Assembly (NCBI GenBank): GCA_964035575.1 | Contig: OZ037881.1 | Span: 930,001-994,000, forward strand | Direction: 5' to 3' | DNA: 64,000 nt | Source: Rhynchopus sp. YZ270_cl-10 | Taxonomy: Eukaryota > Euglenozoa > Diplonemea > Diplonemida > Diplonemidae | In this document: one piece after another, positions 12,773 through 22,677 of the stretch | Layout of the letters: every line of letters begins with the position of its first letter | Position numbering within the stretch: position 1 is the first letter of the stretch | Notes under the pieces: generated by a model | The model's database searches: none | Told to the model about the DNA's origin: nothing | Seen by the model: the letters and a program-made list of their open reading frames with translations, nothing else | Made by a program: the position numbers and the translations under genes

Positions 12773-13675
12773 ATGTCTATTTTTGGGAAGGTTGTTGGGT
12801 GGATGGCGCAGGGGAATTCTCCAGCGTCGCCTATTGAGTTGGGGGAGCCACGGAAGCGGAAACGCGAGGAGGATGTGGAGGTGATTGATGTGGACGACGA
12901 GCCGATGGACACTGCACGCGAGCTTGCGATGGGTACACCCGAGCCGAAGAGAATGCGCGAAACTGTGCCCGCAGATAACACAGAACAGAACGATGACTAT
13001 GTGGACGATGTCGATATGGGTGAGATGTTCCTTCGCTCTCATTCCGTCCGTTCTGGGTCTCCACCTCGTGTAGAAGTGACTCAGGTGCTTGATGCAGAGA
13101 ACGTCCTCACCATCGGGGCGGCATGCGCAAACTACGTGAAATGCTTTGATGTCTTAGGCAGAACGGTGCTGTTAGTGTACATTGCAGCCGAAAACAAATT
13201 CTATTGTATGGACGGCTTCTGCTATCATATGGGGCATGCCTTGGAGGATGCGGACATTGAGGACATTGGCGGGTCTCCTACCGTACAGTGTTCATTGCAT
13301 TTGAAAAGGTTTCGTGTGGGTGCAGGAGATGAGGTGGATAAGAGCGGTGCCTTAGTGCTGCGTCATGCACAGCGTGTCCACGAAGTAGTGGAGATGGCTG
13401 GCGGTGGTATTGGGGTGACCCTGGTAGAGGGTGGGCAGTACCATTCGGATGGGAACAACTCACCCGCCGTGCAGCAGTGTAGTACCCCTTCGTTGCTTCC
13501 GCGCGCGATGACCGCTCCAGCAAACGACACCCCCCTCTCGCAGGTCTCGCAGGTGTCCACCCCACCTAGCACCCCAGGCAGGTCGCAGGCATTCTACGAT
13601 TCGCCGATGGGTATGGCGAGGAGGGGGCAGCGGATGCGGATGCAGGCTCGTGTTATACTTACCCCCCAAAAGTGA
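12773..13675 (+). CDS. RFESD-like Rieske [2Fe-2S] protein with nuclear-type N-terminus
   Basis: Single exon, 300 residues. The Rieske iron-sulphur motif is complete: Cys150-x-His152 followed 21 residues later by Cys173-x-x-His176. The segment after it (HAQRVHEVVEMAGGGIGVTL) fits the end of the Rieske fold in RFESD-type soluble proteins. No membrane helix is visible, so this is not the bc1-complex subunit, and no oxygenase catalytic domain follows. The N-terminal 110 residues are acidic and contain a basic cluster PRKRKREED that resembles a nuclear localisation signal. The C-terminal 75 residues are Ser/Pro/Thr/Gln-rich and probably disordered. RFESD proteins are thought to transfer electrons, but their partner is not known to me. 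Nuclear location is inference. Confidence 0.86.
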   Translation: MSIFGKVVGWMAQGNSPASPIELGEPRKRKREEDVEVIDVDDEPMDTARELAMGTPEPKRMRETVPADNTEQNDDYVDDVDMGEMFLRSHSVRSGSPPRVEVTQVLDAENVLTIGAACANYVKCFDVLGRTVLLVYIAAENKFYCMDGFCYHMGHALEDADIEDIGGSPTVQCSLHLKRFRVGAGDEVDKSGALVLRHAQRVHEVVEMAGGGIGVTLVEGGQYHSDGNNSPAVQQCSTPSLLPRAMTAPANDTPLSQVSQVSTPPSTPGRSQAFYDSPMGMARRGQRMRMQARVILTPQK

Positions 13676-13734
13676 AGCGAAAAGCCGGGGGGGTTTTCCC
13701 CCGGGAAAATAAAAAAGAAGTGTTTGTTCCCCTA

Positions 13735-13912
13735 CATCAGGATTCATGTCCCTGTGTTTGCAATGATCCCCGTTCTGTATGAGTGGAAGCGGGGGTAGCA
13801 TATATCAGATGTAAACGAAATGGATTGTAGGACTGCATGGTTGGGTGTCCACCCCGTAATGTACCAAGGTGCACTGTCATGAGAGGGCTTTGTATTAAGT
13901 CAGCTTTGTTTT
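13735..13912. repeat. Dispersed intergenic repeat (ACTGCATGG / GAGAGGGCTTTGTATT family)
   Basis: This block matches 36720-36890 over most of its length with scattered changes: it shares GTCCCTGTGTTTGCA, ATGATCCCCGTTC, TATCAGATGTAAAC, GTAGGACTGCATGGTTGG and GAGAGGGCTTTGTATT. Shorter related pieces occur at 29695-29770, about 26929-26965 and 16268-16290. It has no open frame, terminal inverted repeat or target duplication that I can see. Confidence 0.7.
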
Positions 13913-13983
13913 GAATGCGATAAAAACTATCAAAATATCAAAAATGTACAGAAAAAAAATACACAAAAACAAAGCTAGTAAAA

Positions 13984-15169
13984 ATGTTCATTATCGCAGC
14001 CGGGTCTGACCTGTACGGGCGCAAGCAGAATGTGAAGCTTGAGTTCCCAACATGCCCGACGATGACGGAGCTGATCAACGCGTCGGAGTCGCAGTTTGAC
14101 GTGATGTCGCGCTCCCAGCGCCCCGCAGGCTACCCAGACACACCGTTCAAGGTGCAGACCTTCCAGGTGTACGACGACATCCTCCTCAGGTGGGTCGACC
14201 TCTACAGCAGCGCACAGCTCACCAACGGGTGCCAGGTGTTCTGCTTCCAGCCGGAGTCCATCTGGCACAGCGATGCGCAGGGCATCATCCCTGAGGCCAA
14301 GGACAACGTGACCTGGACCACACCTGTCGGATCCCCACGCCGTGCTCGCATTGCAACAGACGCTGGAGTTGCACCGGTATGTGTCAAATCCAAATTTATT
14401 TGAAATGTTCGAAATGTGTCCAGAAGGAAACGTCACCTATTAACCCATCACCACAGGCACTCTCCGAGAAGCTGCGTTCCGTGTTCTACGACATCGACTT
14501 CGGCAACAAGGGCTACATCCTCTACTCCGACCTCCGCTCCTCCTTCGCCAAGTCCGACATGGAGTTCACCTACGCCACCGTGGGAGAGCTCTTCACTGTG
14601 GTATGATTATGCTTGAGTTAAGTTTGTGTGTTTTTTGACATATGTTGGCATCTTTTCAACCTCCGTTCATTACATCCTACACAGGCGGACTCGAACCGCA
14701 GCGGGCACATCACATACGATGAGTGGGTGCGCTTCGCCATCAAGTACCCGAACGTGATTGACGCGATGTTCTTCAGATCCCGCGACGTCGGCACCACTGC
14801 AGGGTATGCACACATCATCCTACTTTACGTTTTTTTTTTTTTTTTTTTTGTGATTTCACATTCCAGATGTTATTTGATTCTGCTACCAAATTAACAGAAA
14901 CACCCCCTCATCAAACTAAAACACCATACAGACACAGCTACCAGGCATACGTGGACCCCACCTCTGTGCAGCGTGCACGCGAGGGACAGCTCCGCCAGTA
15001 CTACACTGACTCATGGAACGGCTCTCAGCAGCGTTCGCGTGCGGCGAACGACTACGAGACGGCGAAGCGCGAGGCGGATTCGGCACGCCTCCAGAAGGAG
15101 ATGGCCGAGAGCAAGGAGAGACGTGCCTGGGACCAGCTCTACTACAGCCCAAGCAGCCCCCGCTACTAG
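13984..15169 (+). CDS. BILBO1-like N-terminal domain plus EF-hand protein
   Basis: Four exons: 13984-14376, 14457-14600, 14695-14813 and 14932-15169. All introns begin GTATG and end CAG; the product is 297 residues. Residues 1-110 closely follow what I recall of the N-terminal ubiquitin-like domain of trypanosome BILBO1: MFIIAAGSDLYGRK, LEFPTCPTMTEL, VYDDILLRWVDL, QLTNGCQVFCFQPESIWH and a following IPEA. BILBO1 builds the flagellar pocket collar of kinetoplastids and has this domain, two EF-hands and a long coiled coil. Here a degenerate EF-hand lies in exon 2 and a canonical EF loop (DSNRSGHITYDE, residues 181-192) in exon 3. The C-terminus has only a short helical stretch rich in Glu, Arg and Ala, so the polymer-forming coiled coil is largely missing. 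A basal-body or flagellar-base role is inference. Confidence 0.86.
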
Positions 15170-16684
15170 ATCCCTCCCCCTTCCCCCCTTTTTTTGACAA
15201 AAAAACCCCCCCCCACAGTGCATCCACCCCTGAGGCATCCACTCCACTGCACCCAATACCACACTTCACCTGACACACACTACCTTTCCTTCCTCCTTGG
15301 AGATGTGTTGTGTTAGGGGGTGTGTGTTCTGTGGTTCAGTTGAGGGGGGGTGTGTTGTTGTCGTTTTTTTTCCCCACCAAGTTCACCCTGCCCTCTTTTG
15401 TGGAGTCGTTTTCATCTCTCAATAGGGGGCTCTTTGTTCCTTTTTTTTTTTTTTTGTTTTTTTTTTTAGTTCCCTCCCTCCCAAAGAAGTTACAGTTTCT
15501 ATTAACCAGTTGACAAAAAAAAAACATCTAGAGTCCACTTTCCATTCTTATCCTGATATGTGCTCACTTAAGGGGGAAACAAAACGGTAGTGACGAAGAG
15601 TTGGTCTGAGAAAAAAAAATTGATGTCTGTTTATGGGTGCTTTGGGAAGTCGGTCAACGACCTGTCGGCGACCTGTCAATATCGACCCCTCCCGGAGCAC
15701 CAGTTTACCTTCTTTTTTGAGAGCGCATGTTATGATAAGCTTAGGAAGGTTGAGAAAGTTTGAAGGAAGTACATTCAACTTGTCAATCTTTCTCTTCTCT
15801 GTGTTTTTTTGCAAGAAAAAAGAAAAATCGGCAGAAGTCATTATTTTTTTAGTTGTTGAAAAAAAAATGATTTTTGTTGATCACAAAAAAGAAAGTAATA
15901 AATGGAATTTGATTGTCTCCCGAGCCCACTCCGCATCTGTTCTGCAAAAAAATTGCGAGGAAAATCACACAGGTGGTGACCCACCGCGTTTGTCAAATTT
16001 TAAAATAAATAAAATATCCTGTGCAGATGGCCCCATCCTTTTCCTTCAACCCTCCACTGTATGCAATCCCCAAATGTTTTGTTCATTTCCCAAAAAAATT
16101 CTGATTGTCCTCCCCCTCTTCCCCGTCGTTGGACACTGTCCTAACAGAAGTCAGAAAACGTTTCTTTTGTTGTCACCCCCAACACCTGTTCTCAAACAAA
16201 AAAAAGTAGTCTCCCCATCTCTCCAAAGCTTTTCGTTACCTTCTCAGATGTTACCCACGAAATGTATGTAGGACTGCATGGGGTCCACCCCCCACGGTGA
16301 TACCGGTTATACCAAAAAAGTACAACGATCATTAGAGAGAGATCTGCATTTCAAAATTCTCTCATGATCCTTGCCTCACCACCTACAGTACGGCCTCTAT
16401 TTTCGTGAATTCCTCCGTACGAATTAGATGATTATTAATTAGAGTGTTTTACTGTACCCTTTACGTTTCAGTTCCCCTTTTCATTGCATTTTCGCCACTC
16501 ATTCTCATCCACACCTTACTCAACCCCCTCTTCACACCCCAAAGAGAACAATACACACGGGGATACCATATACGCACACCGCAACTGGGGCATCCACGCC
16601 CCCTCCCCTTCCCCCCCTCAATCTACAACACCCCGCCGTTAATTCCTGCCTATTTTGCAAAATCTTCACCATCTATTCTGTACA
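15170..16684. other. Intergenic spacer
   Basis: T-rich and C-rich low-complexity DNA with no supportable gene. A fragment of a dispersed repeat (GTAGGACTGCATGG) sits at 16268-16281. The 300 bp before the next gene are pyrimidine-rich with short Pro-coding frames that look like composition effects. Confidence 0.6.
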
Positions 16685-19600
16685 ATGTTTGCGCACGCCT
16701 TGCTGGCTGTGTGCGCTATGTCTGTGACAGTGGAGATTGTTTTTCCAAGAAAGCAGCCGCTACAGCCGTTTTCCCCTAAGTGGGGTTCACCTTGTGGTGT
16801 GGTGGATGACTCGGGGTGTGTTGGAGGGTATCCTGCGATTCGTGCAGCCATGAGAAACCTTTCGAACGGTGCGGATGGGTCTATACAGCTTGGTTGGTAC
16901 TCTCAGATTGACCGTGTCATCCAGGGCCACCCACGCAATCTCCTGGTCAATGGCGATCTCTGGGCAACAAGCGCCGATGCGTTACTGTTGCTCGAACCCT
17001 ACTTCCTCTCCTGGGCGAACCGCTACGAGGCAGCCCGCAACCTCGAGGACCGCAACATCCCGATTGTCGCGACAAACATGAAGTTTGACCAAGGCAGGAT
17101 CTTCTCCTCCACGCTCGACCCATATTACTTCAAAGAAGTGTACCCTGGTATACGCGTCGGTATCGTGGTGTTATGGCCGAAGGATTATTGGACCCCAGTC
17201 CACGGCGCCTTGACCACCAATGAGTTTGTCAATCTGGCTAGATCGCGTAATGTGTCCACCGTCATTGGAGTGGTGCCGACGTTTGCGAGGGAGGAAACCA
17301 TTCCGGATCTGCTTGCCGTCAATGTCGACGTTCTCACTTACTACAACGACAACGTTACCTCGGTAGACATTAGAAAATCCGGGTCCACCTGGGTCGTCCA
17401 ATTTCCTGATGATACGGATATGTTTGTTTCGTCGTTGGGGTTGGATTTTTCGCCTTCAATGAGTTTAACTAATGTTCGCGGTTCGTATCAGCATGTAGCG
17501 CTTCCGGGATACCCTGCTGTAAAGGATATGGCGTACCAAGAGGACGTGTCGCGTCTACAACAGATTGTTGATGTGGTTCAGAACCAGGATGCGAAGGTAG
17601 GGGTGAGCACCATCGACATGCCGTTCGGGAGGATCAAGGCAGAGGGGATTGATCGGTGTCGTCATGAGGAATGTGAGTTAGGGACGCTTTCTTGCGCTGC
17701 ATTGTTGAATGCGAGACCAAGCGATGACATTTCCTTTGTTAATGGAGGCGCACTGCGCAGTGGTTGGCCAAAAGGGGACATCATGAAGTCACACCTTACA
17801 GACGCCTTTCCCTTTCAAAACTACATCTGCTTTGTCAACCTCACCGGAGCTGAGGTCATCCGCACCCTTGAACACTCTGCCGCCGTCATTCTCCCCTCCG
17901 GAATGGTCAACCTAACTGCCTCTAAATCCGGCAGGTTTTTGCAAACAGGAGGTCTCCAATATGACATAAACCCAACACTTCCCCCATACAACCGGATAAC
18001 AGGAGTACGCACCAAAGTCTCTGATGCATGGGTTCCACTTCAAATGCGAAGGGTATACCGGGTTGTGACGTCGTCATATATATGCAATAAGGGAGATGGA
18101 TTTTCTATTAAGGGTCATAAGGATTCAATGAGCGCAACGCAAACCGATATGTGGGCAATGATTATGCGGTACGTCGGTGATTTCTCTCCAATCACTCCAG
18201 AAAAGACGGGAAGCATCAGGTATACATTTGATTCGCCGCCCATAGGGATAATCAGAACGGCGGGGATGTGCTCCGCGACGGAAACCTTTGCAGCGGAATG
18301 GGAAGTCTGCGACAGCTGCGGGATAGATGAGGTTGCAGAAAACAATGTCTGTGTTGATGTACCGAAGGATTTTGATGCAACGCCGATTATCATTGCGTTG
18401 ACCTGCTTTATTGTTGTGGTTATCATTGTGGTGGCGGTGGTGTTTGTTATGCTTTCAAAAAAGAAGAAGGAAGCGCAAATTAAATTTGCACCGAAAGACG
18501 AAAACGAACCTGTAGTTATTTGCTTTACGGACATCAAAAAGAGTACCGAGCTTTGGAGCGAATACCAAAAAGAGATGGAGGTTGCGTTGAAATTACATCA
18601 TCGAATCTGCAGAGATTTGATCGAATCTTCGAGCGGATATGAGGTTAAAACCATTGGCGACGCTTTTATGGTAGCTTTTGGCTGTCCTATCAAGGCGGTG
18701 GACTTTCTTTGTGAACTTCAGTTAGAACTTCTTGCCGCAGACTGGCCTCAAGAGCTTATGATGCACCCAGCTTGCCGTGAAGAAACCGGCTTCAAAGGGC
18801 TGAGAGTAAGAGCTGGTGCGCATCTGGGTTATGTGACCATCCGTGAAACACCTACCGGAGGCTACGATTATGAAGGCCAAACCTCGAATCTCTCTGCAAG
18901 AGTAAGCGACTCTGGCGATGGAGGCCAGGTGGTCATCACGGAATCGCTCTACCGTGAAGTTGAAGCTGCGTTGGACTCAATCGCTTGCGTGCCGGATGTC
19001 AAATTCCTTGGCTCATTCGCCTTCAAAGGGGTTGCCCAGGAGGTGCCGTGCTACCAAATCCTTCCAGAAGACATTGCAAACCGAAAATTCGACGATCTTC
19101 GTAATGTTGTGAAATCTGAGCCGGAGAAGCACCAATTGACGCTTGATGAACCTGCGGTGGAGTGCGGGAAGACGAAGATGATAACGAGCATGCAGCTTCT
19201 TCGCAAATGGATTAGTCGCATGCCTGGCGGTGTTACAGTCAAAGCCTTTAGCAACCTTCTCTGCGATGCAGCTGGGTCAGACAGAGTGATTATTAATACT
19301 GTGGTCAATGCGATTCTGGTGCAGGTTTCTCGCTTGACTCAGAGACCAGATCTGCGTGAGGATGCGGGAGGGGCATCTGGAGGAGGCATGGCCAGGATGC
19401 AATCCAGGAAAAACCTCCGGGGTGATCGTGGTGACGCAGCAAGCACCGCAAAATCCAGTATCGATGCAAAAACCGATGTAACCTCAAAATACGAAGGTGC
19501 CAGCCACGGCACCACTCTCAAATGGCCTGCTGTCTCCGAAATCCTTCGCTCCCTGCCGCCTGCCTTCGTGGCCTCGCTCGAATCGTTCTTGATTGCATCA

Positions 19601-19714
19601 AAGGAAAAGCATCTTGAAGCATCAGGAGGAACTCACAGACTTTCTGCCACGTCCCCACCCAGCTCGCCACACCCCCTGGGGACCAATGTAAGTCCGGTTA
19701 ATCCGGTGTTGTGA
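16685..19714 (+). CDS. Receptor adenylyl cyclase with degenerate 5'-nucleotidase ectodomain
   Basis: Single exon, 1009 residues from the first ATG; the frame is open 30 bp further up but without an ATG. A hydrophobic start (MFAHALLAVCAMSVTVEIVF) fits a signal peptide. The ectodomain follows the 5'-nucleotidase layout. Its C-terminal half is well kept: ELGTLSCAAL, FVNGGALRSGWPKGD, DAFPFQNYICFVNLTG, GGLQYD and NKGDGF. In the metallophosphatase half the metal ligands appear lost: the GNHEFD position reads WANRYEA, and the later GH.H position reads YYNDN. One membrane helix (about 566-589) leads to a class III cyclase domain with metal Asp616 and Asp659. It has the ATP-selecting pair Lys655 (YEVKTIGDAF) and Asp in YDYEGQTSNLSAR, which also supplies the transition-state Asn and Arg. 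The last 200 residues are uncharacterised. It likely makes cAMP inside in response to an extracellular ligand; the ligand is unknown. Confidence 0.92.
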   Translation: MFAHALLAVCAMSVTVEIVFPRKQPLQPFSPKWGSPCGVVDDSGCVGGYPAIRAAMRNLSNGADGSIQLGWYSQIDRVIQGHPRNLLVNGDLWATSADALLLLEPYFLSWANRYEAARNLEDRNIPIVATNMKFDQGRIFSSTLDPYYFKEVYPGIRVGIVVLWPKDYWTPVHGALTTNEFVNLARSRNVSTVIGVVPTFAREETIPDLLAVNVDVLTYYNDNVTSVDIRKSGSTWVVQFPDDTDMFVSSLGLDFSPSMSLTNVRGSYQHVALPGYPAVKDMAYQEDVSRLQQIVDVVQNQDAKVGVSTIDMPFGRIKAEGIDRCRHEECELGTLSCAALLNARPSDDISFVNGGALRSGWPKGDIMKSHLTDAFPFQNYICFVNLTGAEVIRTLEHSAAVILPSGMVNLTASKSGRFLQTGGLQYDINPTLPPYNRITGVRTKVSDAWVPLQMRRVYRVVTSSYICNKGDGFSIKGHKDSMSATQTDMWAMIMRYVGDFSPITPEKTGSIRYTFDSPPIGIIRTAGMCSATETFAAEWEVCDSCGIDEVAENNVCVDVPKDFDATPIIIALTCFIVVVIIVVAVVFVMLSKKKKEAQIKFAPKDENEPVVICFTDIKKSTELWSEYQKEMEVALKLHHRICRDLIESSSGYEVKTIGDAFMVAFGCPIKAVDFLCELQLELLAADWPQELMMHPACREETGFKGLRVRAGAHLGYVTIRETPTGGYDYEGQTSNLSARVSDSGDGGQVVITESLYREVEAALDSIACVPDVKFLGSFAFKGVAQEVPCYQILPEDIANRKFDDLRNVVKSEPEKHQLTLDEPAVECGKTKMITSMQLLRKWISRMPGGVTVKAFSNLLCDAAGSDRVIINTVVNAILVQVSRLTQRPDLREDAGGASGGGMARMQSRKNLRGDRGDAASTAKSSIDAKTDVTSKYEGASHGTTLKWPAVSEILRSLPPAFVASLESFLIASKEKHLEASGGTHRLSATSPPSSPHPLGTNVSPVNPVL

Positions 19715-19741
19715 AGAGGAAATTGAAGAAAATAAAGCATA

Positions 19742-20431
19742 CCTACCCCCCCCCGTGCATAAGTCCGACCCCCATGACCCGTGCATAAGTCCGATGACCC
19801 GTGTATAAGTCCGGGAAGATTTGGGCTCAGGATCGGACTTATGCACAGGCCGACTTATACACTGGTTTTGTGCTGGTGGTGGGGGGAAATTTTTTTGGGG
19901 CGTTTTCCCGCTCGCGAAGCGAGCGGGAGAAAAAAATTGAGGTGTTTTTCCGCGAGCGAAGCGAGCGTAACTTTATTTTTATTGGTGGTGTATTCACCAG
20001 GGATCATCTTCACGCTTCTCATGTCAAAACATCATCCACACAATTCTCAAAGATGTGAACCTGTTACTGCAACATTGTGGAAAACTTTGCACCCCAAACA
20101 GTCTCAACAGCCAAAAGGTGCCCCTTGTTGGGAGTTGGTTCTCATGTTTGATACCTGCACAGCAGGCATTCCTCGAGTCCAACGCTGTTTGGCCTGCTTG
20201 CGGCGTTGTACCGAAGGTGCACGAAGACAGGGTAAATTTTGCGGTGTCACATGTGGGTCACTCACACTGAGGTCATGTGAGACTGCATGGGTCTGGGTAC
20301 CTGGGTGCACAAAACCGGTGTATAAGTCCGATACCCGTGCATAAGTCCGAAACCCCGTGTATAAGTCCGGAGGCCCTCAGCCCCCTCAAAAATCGGACTT
20401 ATACGCAGACTTATGCACGGGGGGGGGTAGG
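19742..20431. mobile_element. TA-flanked MITE, ATAAGTCCG family, copy 1
   Basis: The 690 bp element has inverted ends CCTACCCCCC...GTGCATAAGTC and is flanked by TA on both sides (19740-19741 and 20432-20433). The motif (G/T)(C/T)ATAAGTCCG occurs several times near each end in both orientations. The middle holds CGCTCGC/GCGAGCG hairpins and no coding frame. A second copy, near 90% alike by eye, is at 39150-39822. TA duplications point to Tc1/mariner-type mobilisation. It inserted 26 bp after the cyclase stop codon, so it probably lies in that gene's 3' untranslated region. Confidence 0.85.
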
Positions 20432-20433
20432 TA

Positions 20434-22057
20434 TTTTCAATATTTTCAACTCTTTTTTTGTTGACCAAAGCAAGGCTTAGGTTCATTTCCCCCTATTTTT
20501 CCTTTTTTCCTTTTTTCCTTTTTTTGCTGTGTACACGCGATAAATGCACCTTCATCTCTCAATATTTAGCCTTCCAAGGTAAGAACATGACCATGTCAAC
20601 TGGCTCTCTCACTCGATTTTATTTTATTTTTTTTGTTCCCTGTCAATGTATGAATGCTTTCGCAGACGTTCTTTTTTTCCTATGATCCAAAGCACTTCAC
20701 CTGTGATGCACATACAACCCCACGTTAGGGGCTAGGTTGGGATCAGGGGGGGATTTTTTGTCATTTCTTTTTGGTACCTGCATCCGCCGATGCACGCTGA
20801 GGCGTTTGCACTTTCAACTTCTTTTTATTTTCCCCCCTGCAGTGTCTCGCGTTGTCCGGTGAGGCATTCGCACTTTTTCAATCCCTTCTTTTTTTACTAT
20901 TTTATCGAAGTTCTTTATAAAAAAAAAAATTACAACACACACTCAACCAAAGAAAACCAGGTTTTACCTCTAAGTAGGTAAACCGCTTCCACACCTGTTC
21001 TTTTTAATAGGATGACTTAAGCACAGAGAGACTTAGGTTCATCTTATAAACTTTCTTTTTTAAAAAAAGTTTGGGTACATTTAGTGCACCCTATTATACC
21101 TTCTATTCAGTAGAATAGTTAGTGTATGAAACAATTTTTAAAAGGGTGACGTCCACTTGAGGCAAAACCCTTCTACTCCCAAACCCCTCGTGCACCCCAT
21201 CGCAAAAATTTATACCCCAACGTGCTGTCAGATACTAATTTATTGTTGCAAAGAGAAGAAGAAAGCAAGAACGTATAGTTTAGCTCATCCTCGGGAGTCT
21301 ACACTAATACAACCCAAGTTTTTCAACTAGCAAACAAAAAGATGTTGATGGCATATTTTAAGATGCAGTGTAACCTCCCTAAAAGCCAGCCTTTTTTTTA
21401 ACCCATATAACACCAAACCATGGTTTTGTGTTCTGTGGGTTTTTTAAAAAAAAATTTTTGTATGCGAGAGTTTTGGCAGAGGAGTTTGCACTGTAAACAG
21501 CTTTCACTTTTATTGAAAGAACTAAATAATGACGACTGCGATACCTATTACATAACTCCGACATCACACCTTTGACGTGTATAGTATAGCAAAGCTCCTA
21601 CCCTCGGGTGTCTTCCCTCATACAATCACGTTTTTCAAGTAAAATAGTCGAGAAAAAATCATGCAACGTGACGAACTGTTAAGACACATCCTCAACAAAG
21701 CTCCTATTGGTTAAACAAACGAGGCTCAGGGGGACCAACGTGTTATTCTTCTTATTGGACGATGTATTGTTTTGTTTTGTTTTCCGGCCTTTTTTCAAAG
21801 TCCCGTATCTTTTTTTTTTCCTGTGTGAAGAGTGGGGGACAAGGGGGAGGGGAAAAACAAACCGTGTTATCTTTTTGTCTCTGTCCTCTATGATAGAGCA
21901 ATTTTGTGCATCCCAGTCAAATGTCTACACAACGTGCCAATTCCCATGCTCCAGTTCGCTAAGCTTTCTGAAAATTTTGGGGGCAAAAGGCGTCAACACC
22001 TGGCTCAGTAGCTGAGGAAGTCCCTGAGGGGGGAGGCTGAAGAGACGTAGTTATAGC
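20434..22057. other. Gene-free spacer with short dispersed motifs
   Basis: No gene seen. Motif copies include GGCTTAGGTTCAT near 20473, GAGGCGTTTGCACTTTCAACT near 20810, a second such copy near 20863, and ACTTAGGTTCATCTTATAAA near 21031. A CTACACTAATACAACC-type copy lies at 21273-21327. Confidence 0.6.
21273..21327. repeat. Dispersed CTACACTAATACAACC motif, copy 1
   Basis: Reads GTATAGTTTAGCTCATCCTC then GGGAGTCTACACTAATACAA and CCCAAGTTTTTCAA. It aligns with 41287-41334, 42317-42369 and 58184-58231. Confidence 0.7.
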
Positions 22058-22065
22058 GACAGGAG

Positions 22066-22669
22066 CAGGGTATTAGGGTGGTTAAAAACTGGTTTTCAAA
22101 AAAAAAAAAAAACAGAGAAATCTGGAGGGGAAAAAAAAACCGACACTTTTCACCAGGCCTTTCTGTAAATGTCGTCCCCAGATTAGGGCGGACTCGATTT
22201 TTTTCCCCGCATTTTTTCCCCGCCTGGTAGAACCGTGGTTGAACCACGGGAGTGCCTTTGGGAAATGGCTGTTCCTTGATTTTTTTTTGCCTGCGGCGCC
22301 ATTTTTCATTTTTTGCTCCGCAAAAAAGGGTTCGTTTGAGTGGCTCTGTGGTGTAAAAAGCTAGATTTTTACACCGTACCCTCAAAAATTTTCGCCTGCG
22401 GCGCCATTTTATATTATTTTTTTGCTCCGCAAAAAAAAAATACAGTTCCGATGTTCCCAATGTCTACCCTGGGTCAGCAGCGCCGAAAAATATTTTGAAA
22501 TCGGATTCCTGGATAAGACACTGACCCCACCCCCGAAAACCCCGAAAAGGGTGACTGTGTCCGTCAACAGTGGAGGTTTTCGCCAGAAACACTAGTTTTT
22601 GCCGCCCAGGAGAGAAAACCAGAAAAACCAGTTTTTTCCGGGATTTTGGATTTTCACCCTAATACCCTG
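22066..22669. mobile_element. Non-autonomous hAT MITE
   Basis: The 604 bp element has inverted ends CAGGGTATTAGGGTG / CACCCTAATACCCTG and a perfect 8 bp duplication, gacaggag, at 22058-22065 and 22670-22677. Both features are hAT hallmarks. The interior carries repeated GCGGCGCCATTTT-type modules next to TTTGCTCCGCAAAAAA and a GAACCGTGGTTGAACCACGG palindrome, but no transposase. Confidence 0.92.
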
Positions 22670-22677
22670 GACAGGAG

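Noticed and set aside
19781-20344. 187-codon frame within the ATAAGTCCG MITE, and its counterpart at 39190-39609
   Set aside because: The frames differ between the two copies and consist of repeat translations; the element is non-coding.
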